DNA from: Betaproteobacteria bacterium
GTDB lineage: Bacteria > Pseudomonadota > Gammaproteobacteria > Burkholderiales > Rhodocyclaceae
Reading direction: 5' to 3'
Length of the DNA stretch: 64,000 nucleotides
NCBI GenBank assembly: GCA_009781175.1
Contig: WQYQ01000006.1
Span: forward strand, 84,376-148,375
A program made the translations under genes and the position numbers. Below are positions 56,202 through 64,000 of the stretch, piece by piece. Below the pieces are notes generated by a model. That model had not been told where the DNA came from, made no database searches, and saw nothing but the letters and a program-made list of their open reading frames with translations. The first letter of the stretch is position 1. Every line of letters begins with the position of its first letter.

Positions 56202-56720
56202 TCAGAACGGAATATCGTCGTCGAAATCATTCAAGCCCGAAGGCGCCGGTGCGGGTGCCGGACGCGTTTGCGGAGCACGGTTGCCGCCGCTGTTTTGCTG
56301 CCGCGGCGCGGCGGGCGCGAAATCGCCACCTTGATCGTAGCCGCCGCCACTGCCGCCGCGTGCGTAGTCACCGCCGCCCATGCCTTGACGCGAACCGAGC
56401 ATCTGCATCTGGTCGGCGCGGATTTCGGTCGTGTACTGATCGCGGCCTTCCTTGTCCTGCCACTTGCGCGTGCGCAAGCTGCCTTCCACGTAGACCTGCG
56501 AACCTTTTTTCAGATACTGGCCCGCAATTTCAGCCAGCTTGCCGAAGAAAACAACGCGGTGCCATTCGGTTGCTTCTTTCTTATCGCCCGAAGCTTTGTC
56601 GCGCCAGGTGTCAGTGGTCGCAATACGGATATTGCAGATCGCGTCGCCGCTCGGGGCGTAGCGGGTTTCTGGATCGGCGCCGAGGTTGCCGACGAGGATC
56701 ACCTTATTTACAGAAGCCAT
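56202..56720 (-). CDS. ssb: Single-stranded DNA-binding protein
   Basis: 172 residues. An OB-fold ([18 protein letters not shown] to [13 protein letters not shown]) precedes a Gly/Gln/Pro-rich linker and the acidic tip DFDDDIPF that binds partner proteins. It coats ssDNA in replication and repair. It lies 134 bp downstream of the YajR-like MFS gene on the same strand; this MFS-ssb order is common in betaproteobacteria, where uvrA is often also adjacent but is not seen here. Confidence 0.97.
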   Translation of the reverse strand: MASVNKVILVGNLGADPETRYAPSGDAICNIRIATTDTWRDKASGDKKEATEWHRVVFFGKLAEIAGQYLKKGSQVYVEGSLRTRKWQDKEGRDQYTTEIRADQMQMLGSRQGMGGGDYARGGSGGGYDQGGDFAPAAPRQQNSGGNRAPQTRPAPAPAPSGLNDFDDDIPF

Positions 56721-56854
56721 CTGGCTCTTCCTCCCAATTGGGCGCTTGCCGCCGTTCGAAGATACGCAACGGCGTTACATCATTCATGTTGGACCGTATT
56801 GCCCGAGCCGCTGGCCGGGCAATGAAGTTCAGCGGCGAAGTATACCCGCCCGGC

Positions 56855-58225
56855 TCAGAACCTCACCACCCCTGCGACGCCCGCAAGGGCGGCCTCGTTC
56901 CAGCGCTCCATATTCACCTTCAAATACACCCTGCCGCGCTCCGGCATTACGATCGCTTCGCGTACGCCGGGCAGGGCCATCATCTCGCGGCGGAAGGCCG
57001 CGGCTTCGATATGCGGGTCAATCGCGATTTCACGTTCGGCGAGCAAAGGCGGATTTTTCATCCCATGCGCCCACAGCCACCAGATCACCGCCAGCACAGT
57101 CGTAAAGCCGAACACCGCATGCATGCCGAAATGCACCGCGATTGCGCCGCCCGCCGCGCCGCCGAGCGCCGCGCCAATCGACTGCGAGGTGTTGTAGACG
57201 CCGAGCGCCGCGCCGCGCGCTTGCGGCGGCGCGATACGCGAAACGAGCGAGGGCAGCAAAGCCTCGACCATGTTGAAGGCCGAGAAAAACAGAAACAGCA
57301 AGGCGACGATCGGCCAAAACGCATCTTTCACGAAGAGCAAGCCAAGCTGCGTTGCGCCGAGCAGCGCAATCGCACCGAGCAGAACGCGGCGCATTTGGCG
57401 CTGGCGTTCGGCATAGATGATCGCCGGCACCATCACGGCGAAACTCGCCAGCACGACCGGCAGGTAGATTTTCCAATGCTCGGTCAGCGGCAGATGTTCG
57501 GATTCGACGAGGATGCGCGGCACGATCAGGAACATGCCCATCTGCACCATATGCACGGCGAACACGCCGAAATGATGGCGCGCGAGCTGGGCGTCGGCCA
57601 GCACGCTTTGCAAGGGCACGCGCGGCATTGCGGCATGCAACTGTTCGGGTGCCGGCACCGCGCGCAGCAAGACGGGAATTGCCAGCAGCGACAAAGCGCC
57701 GGTCAGCAGAAACATGCCATGCATGCCGATCCAGCGATAAAGCGCCGGAGAAAGCACGAGCGAAACCGCAAAGACGAGGCCGATCGTCGAGCCGATCATC
57801 GCCATTGCCTTGGTGCGGTGCTGCTCGCGCGTGAGATCAGCAGCCAGGGCGGAAACCGCCGCTGAAATCGCGCCCGCGCCTTGCAAAGCGCGCGCGGCGA
57901 TCATCCAGCCGATATTCGGCGCCCAGGCCGCCAGCGCGCAGCCGGCCGCGAACATGATGAGGCCCACGACGATGACGGGTTTGCGCCCGAAACGGTCCGA
58001 GGCGATGCCGAACGGCACCTGAAAAATCGCCTGCACCATGCCGAAAGCACCCAATGCGATACCCGCCCACATCAGGTTATCGCCTCCCGGCAGCGTTTTC
58101 GCGAAGACCGAGAAAACCGGCAAGATCAAGAACAAGCCAAGCATGCGCAGCGCGAAAATACCCGCCAGCGTAGCGCTGGCGCGGCGCTCCGCGGGGCTCA
58201 TGCGATCCTGGAAAGGAGAGGACAT
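56855..58225 (-). CDS. MFS transporter with C-terminal YAM domain (YajR-like)
   Basis: 456 residues: twelve membrane segments, MFS motif A (GIASDRFGRKPVIVVG), then a soluble C-terminal ~70 residues (EIEAAAFRREM... VKVNMERWNEAALAGVAG-type) with a ferredoxin-like pattern as in the YAM domain of E. coli YajR. It is a proton-driven exporter of unknown substrate. The start at 58225 (MSSPFQDRMSPAERR) is followed by a second ATG at residue 9 that could also serve. It is transcribed towards ssb. Confidence 0.87.
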   Translation of the reverse strand: MSSPFQDRMSPAERRASATLAGIFALRMLGLFLILPVFSVFAKTLPGGDNLMWAGIALGAFGMVQAIFQVPFGIASDRFGRKPVIVVGLIMFAAGCALAAWAPNIGWMIAARALQGAGAISAAVSALAADLTREQHRTKAMAMIGSTIGLVFAVSLVLSPALYRWIGMHGMFLLTGALSLLAIPVLLRAVPAPEQLHAAMPRVPLQSVLADAQLARHHFGVFAVHMVQMGMFLIVPRILVESEHLPLTEHWKIYLPVVLASFAVMVPAIIYAERQRQMRRVLLGAIALLGATQLGLLFVKDAFWPIVALLFLFFSAFNMVEALLPSLVSRIAPPQARGAALGVYNTSQSIGAALGGAAGGAIAVHFGMHAVFGFTTVLAVIWWLWAHGMKNPPLLAEREIAIDPHIEAAAFRREMMALPGVREAIVMPERGRVYLKVNMERWNEAALAGVAGVVRF

Positions 58226-58348
58226 CTGGAAAATGACTTTGAATCAGTGAATTGCGTATATTAACAGGCCGCCTTTTCGCGCCGTTTCGTTTTGGCGCCC
58301 CGAAAAAGTGTTTCGACAAATTTCCCGCACGGATGATTCACTGCTCAG

Positions 58349-58951
58349 ATGAACGCCTATCTCGCCGCAAGCCCTTACATCGATCACACTCACGCCACGA
58401 TCCAGGCTCTTGCGCGCCAGCTTGCCGCAGAGGCATCGGACGATAAAACCATCGCTCAGCGTTGCTTCGAATATGTGCGCGATGAAATCCACCATAGCTG
58501 GGACCATCGTTGCGGCCCCGTAACCTGCCGCGCCTCGGACGTGCTCGCGCACCGCAGCGGTTACTGTTACGCGAAGAGCCATCTTCTCGCGGCTCTGCTG
58601 CGCGCGAATGGGATTCCCGCCGGGCTTTGCTACCAGCGGCTCTCCGCCGGCGACTCCGGCCCGCCCTACTGCCTGCACGGGTTGAATGCGGTTTTTCTCG
58701 CCAACTACGGCTGGTATCGGATCGATCCGCGCGGCAACAAACCCGGCATCGATGCGCGTTTCGATCCGCCCAACGAGCACCTGGCTTTCACGCCGCTCTC
58801 TGGCGAATCCGACCTGCCCGGCATCTGGCCCGAACCTTTACCGTGTGTCGTCGCAGCGCTGACTCGCTACGACACCATCGAGCAGGTGTACGAACATTTG
58901 CCCGATTGCGCCGAATTGCCCGAGCTGCTGCCCGAGGACTGGCGCCGCTAA
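58349..58951 (+). CDS. Transglutaminase-like cysteine protease-fold protein
   Basis: 200 residues with a visible triad: Cys73 in RSGYCYAKSHLLAALLRANG, His110 in YCLHGLNAVFL and Asp126 in WYRIDPRGNK, as in transglutaminase-core (Pfam Transglut_core) proteins. The protein looks cytoplasmic, with no signal peptide. Such proteins hydrolyse or transfer acyl groups at Gln/Asn or act as peptidases; the substrate is unknown. Its last four bases overlap the end of the convergent LysR gene. Confidence 0.83.
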   Translation: MNAYLAASPYIDHTHATIQALARQLAAEASDDKTIAQRCFEYVRDEIHHSWDHRCGPVTCRASDVLAHRSGYCYAKSHLLAALLRANGIPAGLCYQRLSAGDSGPPYCLHGLNAVFLANYGWYRIDPRGNKPGIDARFDPPNEHLAFTPLSGESDLPGIWPEPLPCVVAALTRYDTIEQVYEHLPDCAELPELLPEDWRR

Positions 58952-59877
58952 GCTGAAGAAGGCAACGAGACGCCCCGCGCTTCCTGCTCTATCCACTTGG
59001 CCACATTGCAAACATCCTGCCGGGCCCGCTCTTCGGCTTGTATCAGCCAATAAGCGTGTGAGCCCTGGCCGGCATCGCGGGGGACGGAAATTTCCCTCAG
59101 ACGCCCATCATCGAGCAAAGGGCTGATTAACTCGCGGCGCCCGAGCGCCACGCCTTGACCGGCAAGCGCAGCGTGAATCACTAGATCGTATTGGTTGAAA
59201 TGCAGGAAAGCGCGTGGTTTGGCTTCCCCCCAACCCATGACGCCCAGCCAATCCCGCCACTGCAACCACGGATGATCCGAATCGTCAAACTCCAGCAAGG
59301 TCAGCTTGGCGAACTCCCGCTCATTGCGTAATCCATCGATCCCGAGCGAGGGACTCGCCACCGGCGCCAAGGATTCCCCGAACAAGCGTTTGGCGCCAGG
59401 CGGAACCGAGGACGATGCGGCATACCGGATCGCCAAATCGATGCCCTCATTGCGCAGATCCGATAAGCGGTTGTTGGCGGACACGCGGATATCGACGCCG
59501 GGATGCAGCATTTGAAAGCGGCTCAACCTTGGCAACAGCCACAATCCCGTCACGCCAATCGAGGCCGTCAGCGTAACGGGCCGGATGCTGTGCGTTGCGC
59601 ACAGATCGCCCATCACATCCTGCAACTGCTGGAGCGCGTTGTCGGCGCAGCGGAACAAGCGCTCGCCTTCAGGCGTGAATGCGATTGCGCGGTAGCTGCG
59701 CTCAAAAAGCTTCACGCCCAACAGTTTTTCCAAGGCGTGAATTTGCCGGCTGACCGCAGACTGCGTCAGGCACAGATCCTGCGCCGCAAGCGTAATGCTC
59801 ATGCGGCGTCCCGCGGCCACGAAACCGCGGATCGAATCCAGGGACGACAATTGAACAAGCTGAAACGGCATTCCCAT
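58948..59877 (-). CDS. LysR-type transcriptional regulator (GcvA-like)
   Basis: 309 residues. A winged helix-turn-helix (SITLAAQDLCLTQSAVSRQIHALEKLLGVKLF) is followed by a two-lobe effector domain. The VTLTASIGVTGLWLLPRLSRF start and the following RVSANNRLSDL are typical of the GcvA-like clade. It is divergent from the alpha/beta hydrolase gene across 87 bp and may regulate it. The effector is unknown. Confidence 0.88.
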   Translation of the reverse strand: MGMPFQLVQLSSLDSIRGFVAAGRRMSITLAAQDLCLTQSAVSRQIHALEKLLGVKLFERSYRAIAFTPEGERLFRCADNALQQLQDVMGDLCATHSIRPVTLTASIGVTGLWLLPRLSRFQMLHPGVDIRVSANNRLSDLRNEGIDLAIRYAASSSVPPGAKRLFGESLAPVASPSLGIDGLRNEREFAKLTLLEFDDSDHPWLQWRDWLGVMGWGEAKPRAFLHFNQYDLVIHAALAGQGVALGRRELISPLLDDGRLREISVPRDAGQGSHAYWLIQAEERARQDVCNVAKWIEQEARGVSLPSSA

Positions 59878-59964
59878 AGCGCATGCGATTTAGCGAAAAT
59901 ATCGTTTGAAGCATGGGATCAAATAAGCATTTAATCAACACCATCGCCAACCCCGCATGCCGTT

Positions 59965-60954
59965 ATGGAAACTCATCAAGATCCGCAATCCCGTCCGCTT
60001 TCTTCAGACGAAAATCAGCCCATGCCGCGGCAAATCCGTATTCGTGCCGCGGATGGCTATGCTTTGCACGGATTCATGTGGAGTCGGCCTTGCAACCCGC
60101 AGCGGCCCCATCCGGTTGTCGTCATCAACCCAGCCACCTCCGTGCGCTGCCGCTTCTACATTCCATGCGCGGCCTACCTGCATGCGCACGGCTACGATGT
60201 CATCACCTACGACTATCGCGGCATCGGCGAATCGCGGCATGGTTCGCTGCGCGGCCTGAAAGCCGACTGGGTAGACTGGGGCATGCACGATTTCGAAGGC
60301 GTCCTGCAGCATGTCGCGAAACATTTCCCCACTCAGCCGATCGATATCGTCGCCAATTCGATTGGCGGTTTCGTAATCGGGCTCGCCGCCTCCGCGCACC
60401 GAATACGGCGCATCTTCACGGTCGGCGCCCAATATGCTTACTGGCGCGACTATGCGCCCGAGGTACGGCGGGGCATGTACTTGCGCTGGCATGTGGTGAT
60501 GCCTCTGTTCGCCCGGTTTTTCGGCTATGTGCCGGCCAAGCGCCTGGGCTGGATGGAGGACACCCCCAAGGGCGTGGCACTCGATTGGGCGCGCATGGGG
60601 CCGCGCTTCGAGCAGCATGTGCGCAAGGGCCGCAAGACGCCCGACGGTGAACCCGAGGCGTTGATGTTGGCGCGCCGTTTCCGCAAGGTGCATGCCAGCA
60701 TCCTGGCCTTGGGCATCGAGGACGACCCCTACGGAACCGCGCCCGCGATCGACCGTTTGCTCAGCTACTACACCTCTAGCAAACGCCACCACCTACGCCT
60801 GACTCCCGCGGCGATCGGCGTAGCGGAAATCGGCCACTTCGCTTTTTTCCATGAGCGTTTTCGCGATAAGTTGTGGCCCTTGGTATTGGCTTGGTTGGAT
60901 TCGGGTGAATTGCCGTCATTGCCTGGGATACCAGCGCCCGGACCTGCGCCCTGA
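59965..60954 (+). CDS. Alpha/beta hydrolase family protein
   Basis: 329 residues. The fold is seen as IRAADGYALHGFMW, HPVVVINPATSVRCRFY, VITYDYRGIGES, and a nucleophile elbow VANSIGGFV (Ser132), where the usual first Gly of GxSxG is Ala. A late His in IGHFAFFHE completes a possible triad. The protein is likely a soluble esterase-like hydrolase; the substrate is unknown. It is divergent from a LysR gene. The ATG at 59965 was chosen; another ATG at residue 20 (60022) starts closer to the first strand. Confidence 0.8.
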   Translation: METHQDPQSRPLSSDENQPMPRQIRIRAADGYALHGFMWSRPCNPQRPHPVVVINPATSVRCRFYIPCAAYLHAHGYDVITYDYRGIGESRHGSLRGLKADWVDWGMHDFEGVLQHVAKHFPTQPIDIVANSIGGFVIGLAASAHRIRRIFTVGAQYAYWRDYAPEVRRGMYLRWHVVMPLFARFFGYVPAKRLGWMEDTPKGVALDWARMGPRFEQHVRKGRKTPDGEPEALMLARRFRKVHASILALGIEDDPYGTAPAIDRLLSYYTSSKRHHLRLTPAAIGVAEIGHFAFFHERFRDKLWPLVLAWLDSGELPSLPGIPAPGPAP

Positions 60955-61196
60955 ATCGGACGAAGCACCACGGAAAATAGCTTTGAGTAGAATTGCTATG
61001 CGGGAGTTTGGCCGGTACCGCCACCCGATACCGAGCCCACAGCCAGACCGTCCTTTGCGGGCAACGAGCATTACGCCTTCCGGTCGTGGCAAAACCAAGC
61101 TTACACAACCGTCACGAGCAGTATGCGATGGCCCGCGCAAAGCCACTCTACGGCTGAATTGAGGACGTCGAGATCGATGTTTTCTATGTCCCGGGT

Positions 61197-62159
61197 TCAG
61201 ATCGGGTCGGAGGTGTTGGGTGGTGCGATGATGTCACGCACGCAGCGGAAAATTTCGAGGACCGTTTCTGTCGCGCGGTTGTTGTGACGCGCCTGCCACA
61301 TCAGGCCCACCTTACGGCGCACGTCAGGCACCTGAATCGGCAGGACTTTGAGCAGAGTACGGTTCTGAAAATACAAGGCAACTTCAAGCGGAACTACGGC
61401 GAATGCGTCGCTCATCGTTAGCACACCGATGTTCGTCAGCGTTGAAATCGATTCGACGTAACGGCGCGGAACGCTGACGCGATGGCGTGCGAGCATATCG
61501 TGCACCATTTCGTGGGTCAGTGCGCCCGGCGGGGGCAGCACCGCTGGATAGCCACGCAGCTCACCGAAGTCCAACTCCGGGTCAGTACGCATTGCGAGTG
61601 GATGCTCCTGCCGTACAGCGATGACAAACGGATCGCTATACAGCGTCTCGGTCTCGATTTCTGAGGGGACTGAGCGGTTTGGCAGCACCCCGACCATGAA
61701 ATCCAACTCGCCGTTACGCAGGGCGGGCAGCAGATTCTCAATCATGCCTTCGCGAACGGACACCGCGACATCGTCCACGCGTGCTTCGAGCTCTATGATG
61801 AAGCGGGGCAACAGATTCAAGGTCGCCGCTGGCATAACGCCGAGCGCCATGCGCGAGATCCGGCCTTCCTGCAAAGCGCGCAAATCCTCCTGCGCCTCGG
61901 TTAGTTGCAACAGCACCTCGCGCGCATGGCCGATGAAGCTCACGCCATATTCGGTCGGAGTCATGCCACCGGACCCACGTTCGAACAGATGCATGCCCAG
62001 GCCGGACTCCAGCGAGCCAAGCATCTTCGATACGGCGGGCTGCGTTATCGATAGCAGATTCGCGACCTTGCCAACACTGCGTAATTGATCGAGCGCCACC
62101 AGCATTTGAAGATGCCGGAGCTTCAGATTGGCGCGGATATACCAGTCAGAGCGTGACAT
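61197..62159 (-). CDS. LysR-type transcriptional regulator (GbpR/CbbR-like)
   Basis: 320 residues. DNA-binding helix LRSVGKVANLLSITQPAVSKMLGSLESGLGMHLFERG (C-terminal half of the wHTH) is followed by the periplasmic-binding-like effector fold. The sequence pattern (LSITQPAVSKML, MTPTEYG) resembles LysR regulators of sugar or aromatic catabolism (GbpR group). It is divergent, across 185 bp, from the fumarylacetoacetase-family gene and porin, so it probably controls them. The 242-bp convergent gap 60955-61196 contains no gene that I can support. Confidence 0.88.
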   Translation of the reverse strand: MSRSDWYIRANLKLRHLQMLVALDQLRSVGKVANLLSITQPAVSKMLGSLESGLGMHLFERGSGGMTPTEYGVSFIGHAREVLLQLTEAQEDLRALQEGRISRMALGVMPAATLNLLPRFIIELEARVDDVAVSVREGMIENLLPALRNGELDFMVGVLPNRSVPSEIETETLYSDPFVIAVRQEHPLAMRTDPELDFGELRGYPAVLPPPGALTHEMVHDMLARHRVSVPRRYVESISTLTNIGVLTMSDAFAVVPLEVALYFQNRTLLKVLPIQVPDVRRKVGLMWQARHNNRATETVLEIFRCVRDIIAPPNTSDPI

Positions 62160-62344
62160 AGAGAAAGCCGGGCAGCAGGCGAAGTGTGTCCAAGTATAAC
62201 CAAAACAGAATAATGCAGTGATTTATTTTTCAATTGGCTTCATACAAAGCTCCACCTACCATGCAGCAGCCCAAAGCGCTGCTCAGGCAGGCCCGAGCCA
62301 GCGTCCGATGTCCATGCATACGTTATTTCCGGTTGGAGTAATTC

Positions 62345-63205
62345 ATGAAGTTGATTTCCTTTGTTACCCCGCAGCGCGCCACATTTGGCCTCGTCGAGGG
62401 GGATCGTGTATACGACCTTGGCCCGCGTTTGTGTCATTCGATCATCGATCTGAAGGGCGTGTTGCGGGCCGGCTTGCTCAATCGTTTACCCGAACTCGTC
62501 GCTGGCGTCCCGGCGGATTTCCGCCTCGACGAAATCAGCTTCCTGCCGGTCGTACCGAACCCTTCCCGCATTTTCTGCGTCGGCCTGAATTACTACGCGC
62601 ACCGTGCGGAGGGGAATCGACCCGAAACCGAAGCGCCGACCATCTTCCTGCGCCTGCCGGAGTCGCAGACAGGGCACGGCCGTCCGATGGTGTGCCCGGC
62701 CGAGTCGGACAAATTCGATTATGAAGGCGAACTCGCGATCGTGATCGGCAAGAGCGGACGTCGTATTCCGGAGTCCGATGCACTGAACTTTATCGCGGGC
62801 ATGTCCTGCTACAACGAGGGATCGGCGCGCGACTGGCAGCTTGCGACCTCGCAGTGGACACCGGGCAAGAACTTCCCCGCAACAGGCGCCTTCGGTCCCT
62901 GGCTCGTCACGACCGACGAATTACCGCCGGACAGCGATCTGTCGCTCGTGACGCGCCTCAACGGCGTCGAAATGCAGCGCACGACGACCTCGCTGATGAC
63001 GTTCGGCATTCCGAAACTGATCAGCTTCATTTCCACATTTGCGACGCTGGAGCCGGGTGACGTGATCGTCACAGGCACGGCGGGTGGCGTCGGTTTGCGC
63101 CGCGATCCCCAGGTGTTCATGAAGCATGGGGACGAGGTGGAAGTCGAGATCGATGGCATCGGCGTTTTGCGCAACAGCGTGGTGAAAGAGAAGCTGCACA
63201 CATAA
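62345..63205 (+). CDS. Fumarylacetoacetate hydrolase (FAH) family protein
   Basis: 286 residues. IFCVGLNYYAHRAEGN, the metal-site segment DYEGELAIVIGKSGRRI and the C-terminal VIVTGTAGGVGLRRDP motif are the FAH-domain core, which includes acylpyruvase, 2-keto-hydroxy-acid hydratase and related C-C bond-cleaving enzymes. The particular substrate is not shown, but neighbours (LysR, porin) suggest a catabolic locus for an aromatic or sugar acid. A ribosome site (GGAGT) is seen in front of the ATG. Confidence 0.88.
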   Translation: MKLISFVTPQRATFGLVEGDRVYDLGPRLCHSIIDLKGVLRAGLLNRLPELVAGVPADFRLDEISFLPVVPNPSRIFCVGLNYYAHRAEGNRPETEAPTIFLRLPESQTGHGRPMVCPAESDKFDYEGELAIVIGKSGRRIPESDALNFIAGMSCYNEGSARDWQLATSQWTPGKNFPATGAFGPWLVTTDELPPDSDLSLVTRLNGVEMQRTTTSLMTFGIPKLISFISTFATLEPGDVIVTGTAGGVGLRRDPQVFMKHGDEVEVEIDGIGVLRNSVVKEKLHT

Positions 63206-63270
63206 GGAGATTCGCGGCGCTCAATCGTTGTTGAGTAGCCACGGAACAAAGGGGAGGAAGGAGTACACAT

Positions 63271-63981
63271 ATGAAGAAAAAAATATTGGTTACAGCGTTG
63301 GTCGCGGCGTCAACCACGTCGACGGCATTTGCGAGGGACAGCTTGACGCTGTACGGCATGATCGACGCTGGTTTCAGCTACGTCAGCAATCAAGGCGGGA
63401 GCAGCACCCTGAAGTTCGATGATGGCATTTCGGTGCCGTCGTTGCTCGGCTTTCGCGGTAGCGAGGATCTGGACGGCGGCTGGTCGGCCATCTTTGACCT
63501 CCAGACGCAGTTCTCGGTGGGCACCGGCTCGGCGATTCCCGGGGCAGACCGGCCATTCGGGCGTAATGCGTGGGTAGGATTGCGCAGCACGCAGTTTGGC
63601 ACCCTGACCATGGGTAACCAGTTCGACTTCATCAACGATTCGTTGACGGTGTCGAACAACGTCGCCGCCGTATTTGTGGGCGGTCTTTATAACTATGCCG
63701 CCGGTCCGTTCCAGGGGCTGATGCTGCCCGCCGCGGCAAGCCCGAACGGTAGCGCGGGATGGGACCGTACATCGCAGGTCGTATTGCCGAATTCGGTCAA
63801 GTATGTGACCCCGGTGTTCGGCGGCTTCAAGGCCGGGGCGATGTATGCATTCGGCGAAAAGCCAGGGGATTTCCATACCGACAGTAAGAATATGGGCGCC
63901 AGATGTTTCCGGATCGTTTGCGCTTTTCAACGCAGGCTTTCAGGAAAGCTCTGGTGCCGTAGAGCGTTCCGGGCGACCTGA
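63271..63981 (+). CDS. Gram-negative porin (OmpC/Omp32-like), apparently prematurely terminated
   Basis: A signal peptide (ALVAASTTSTAFA) precedes a typical betaproteobacterial porin body: DSLTLYGMIDAGFSYVSNQ, GFRGSEDLDGGWSAIFDLQTQF and RNAWVGLRSTQFGTLTMGNQFD. The frame is porin-like to about residue 208 (DSKNMG) and then reads as basic, Cys/Trp-containing sequence to a stop at 63979-63981, giving 236 residues against ~350-400 in the family. In the +1 frame from about 63896 the sequence stays open to the window end, so a frameshift (real or a sequencing error) near 63893-63902 is likely. A complete porin would be an outer-membrane trimeric channel. Confidence 0.75.
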   Translation: MKKKILVTALVAASTTSTAFARDSLTLYGMIDAGFSYVSNQGGSSTLKFDDGISVPSLLGFRGSEDLDGGWSAIFDLQTQFSVGTGSAIPGADRPFGRNAWVGLRSTQFGTLTMGNQFDFINDSLTVSNNVAAVFVGGLYNYAAGPFQGLMLPAAASPNGSAGWDRTSQVVLPNSVKYVTPVFGGFKAGAMYAFGEKPGDFHTDSKNMGARCFRIVCAFQRRLSGKLWCRRAFRAT

Positions 63982-64000
63982 CCCACACTCCGATCGACTC

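Noticed and set aside
56183..57865. 560-codon plus-strand open frame opposite ssb and the MFS gene
   Set aside because: It spans two well-supported genes on the other strand and has a His/Arg/Gln-rich shadow composition.

Overview
The window reads as core chromosome of a GC-rich betaproteobacterium. The evidence is an S-adenosylhomocysteine (SAH) riboswitch in front of ahcY, an ahcY-tlyA-metF operon, a thiS-thiG-trmB run, the rpoN-hpf-ptsN-hprK block, an ssb gene beside a YajR-like transporter, cutA-dsbD, and a PEP-CTERM protein. Species cannot be named from sequence alone. Coding density is high, with many 4-base or TGATG stop/start overlaps.

Layout. 1-13.7 kb: tail of an EAL protein, tRNA-Arg(CCG), a c5-type cytochrome lipoprotein, an HDOD signalling protein, a ferredoxin-flavin reductase, an epimerase-like protein, hemJ, a THUMP methyltransferase, glmU, an acyltransferase, queF, an S1/P1 nuclease, lysA, selO and a glycosyltransferase. 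13.7-16.4 kb: trmB, thiG and thiS (minus), tRNA-Gly(CCC) and a flavin-reductase-like protein. 16.4-22.4 kb: a complete minus-strand Mrp-type Na+(K+)/H+ antiporter operon with mrpA and mrpB fused. 22.6-23.7 kb: a split chromate-transporter pair. 23.68-24.51 kb: one AT-rich orphan gene bracketed by inverted copies of a REP-like hairpin, the clearest acquired DNA in the window. 24.6-27 kb: srkA, a composite hairpin repeat and a PEP-CTERM protein gene. 27.2-31.3 kb: the methyl-cycle operon ahcY-tlyA-metF under a SAH riboswitch, divergent from a sirtuin gene. 31.4-36 kb: a DUF3617 protein, an SDR, dsbA, a SPOR protein and ubiB, with two Correia-like hairpin elements. 36-46 kb: SSS symporter, VanZ, mutY, recA, recX, lptB, rpoN, hpf, ptsN, hprK, psiF-like. 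46-53.6 kb: cutA, dsbD, CsgG-like and Sel1 proteins, a 0.6-kb gene-free stretch, an LTXXQ (Spy-like) protein, a spermidine-synthase-like protein and an aminotransferase. 53.8-60.9 kb: gdhA, an SH3/proline-rich protein, ssb, an MFS transporter, a transglutaminase-like protein, a LysR regulator and an alpha/beta hydrolase. 61-64 kb: a LysR regulator divergent from a fumarylacetoacetase-family hydrolase and a porin, which looks like a small catabolic locus; the porin frame closes early.

How genes work together. ahcY removes SAH, metF makes 5-methyl-THF for remethylation, and the riboswitch links expression to SAH. dsbA and dsbD supply oxidising and reducing periplasmic thiol chemistry. rpoN, ptsN and hprK join nitrogen sigma factor and PTS control. 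mutY, recA, recX and ssb are DNA maintenance genes.

Most notable observations: the bracketed AT-rich orphan gene; two hairpin elements that share a core resembling the Neisseria Correia repeat but have different self-complementary arms; the ahcY promoter overlapping the sirtuin start codon; lptB joined to recX without lptC/lptA; and the early-terminated porin frame. No complete multi-gene undescribed system is evident. The orphan gene is the best candidate for something new.
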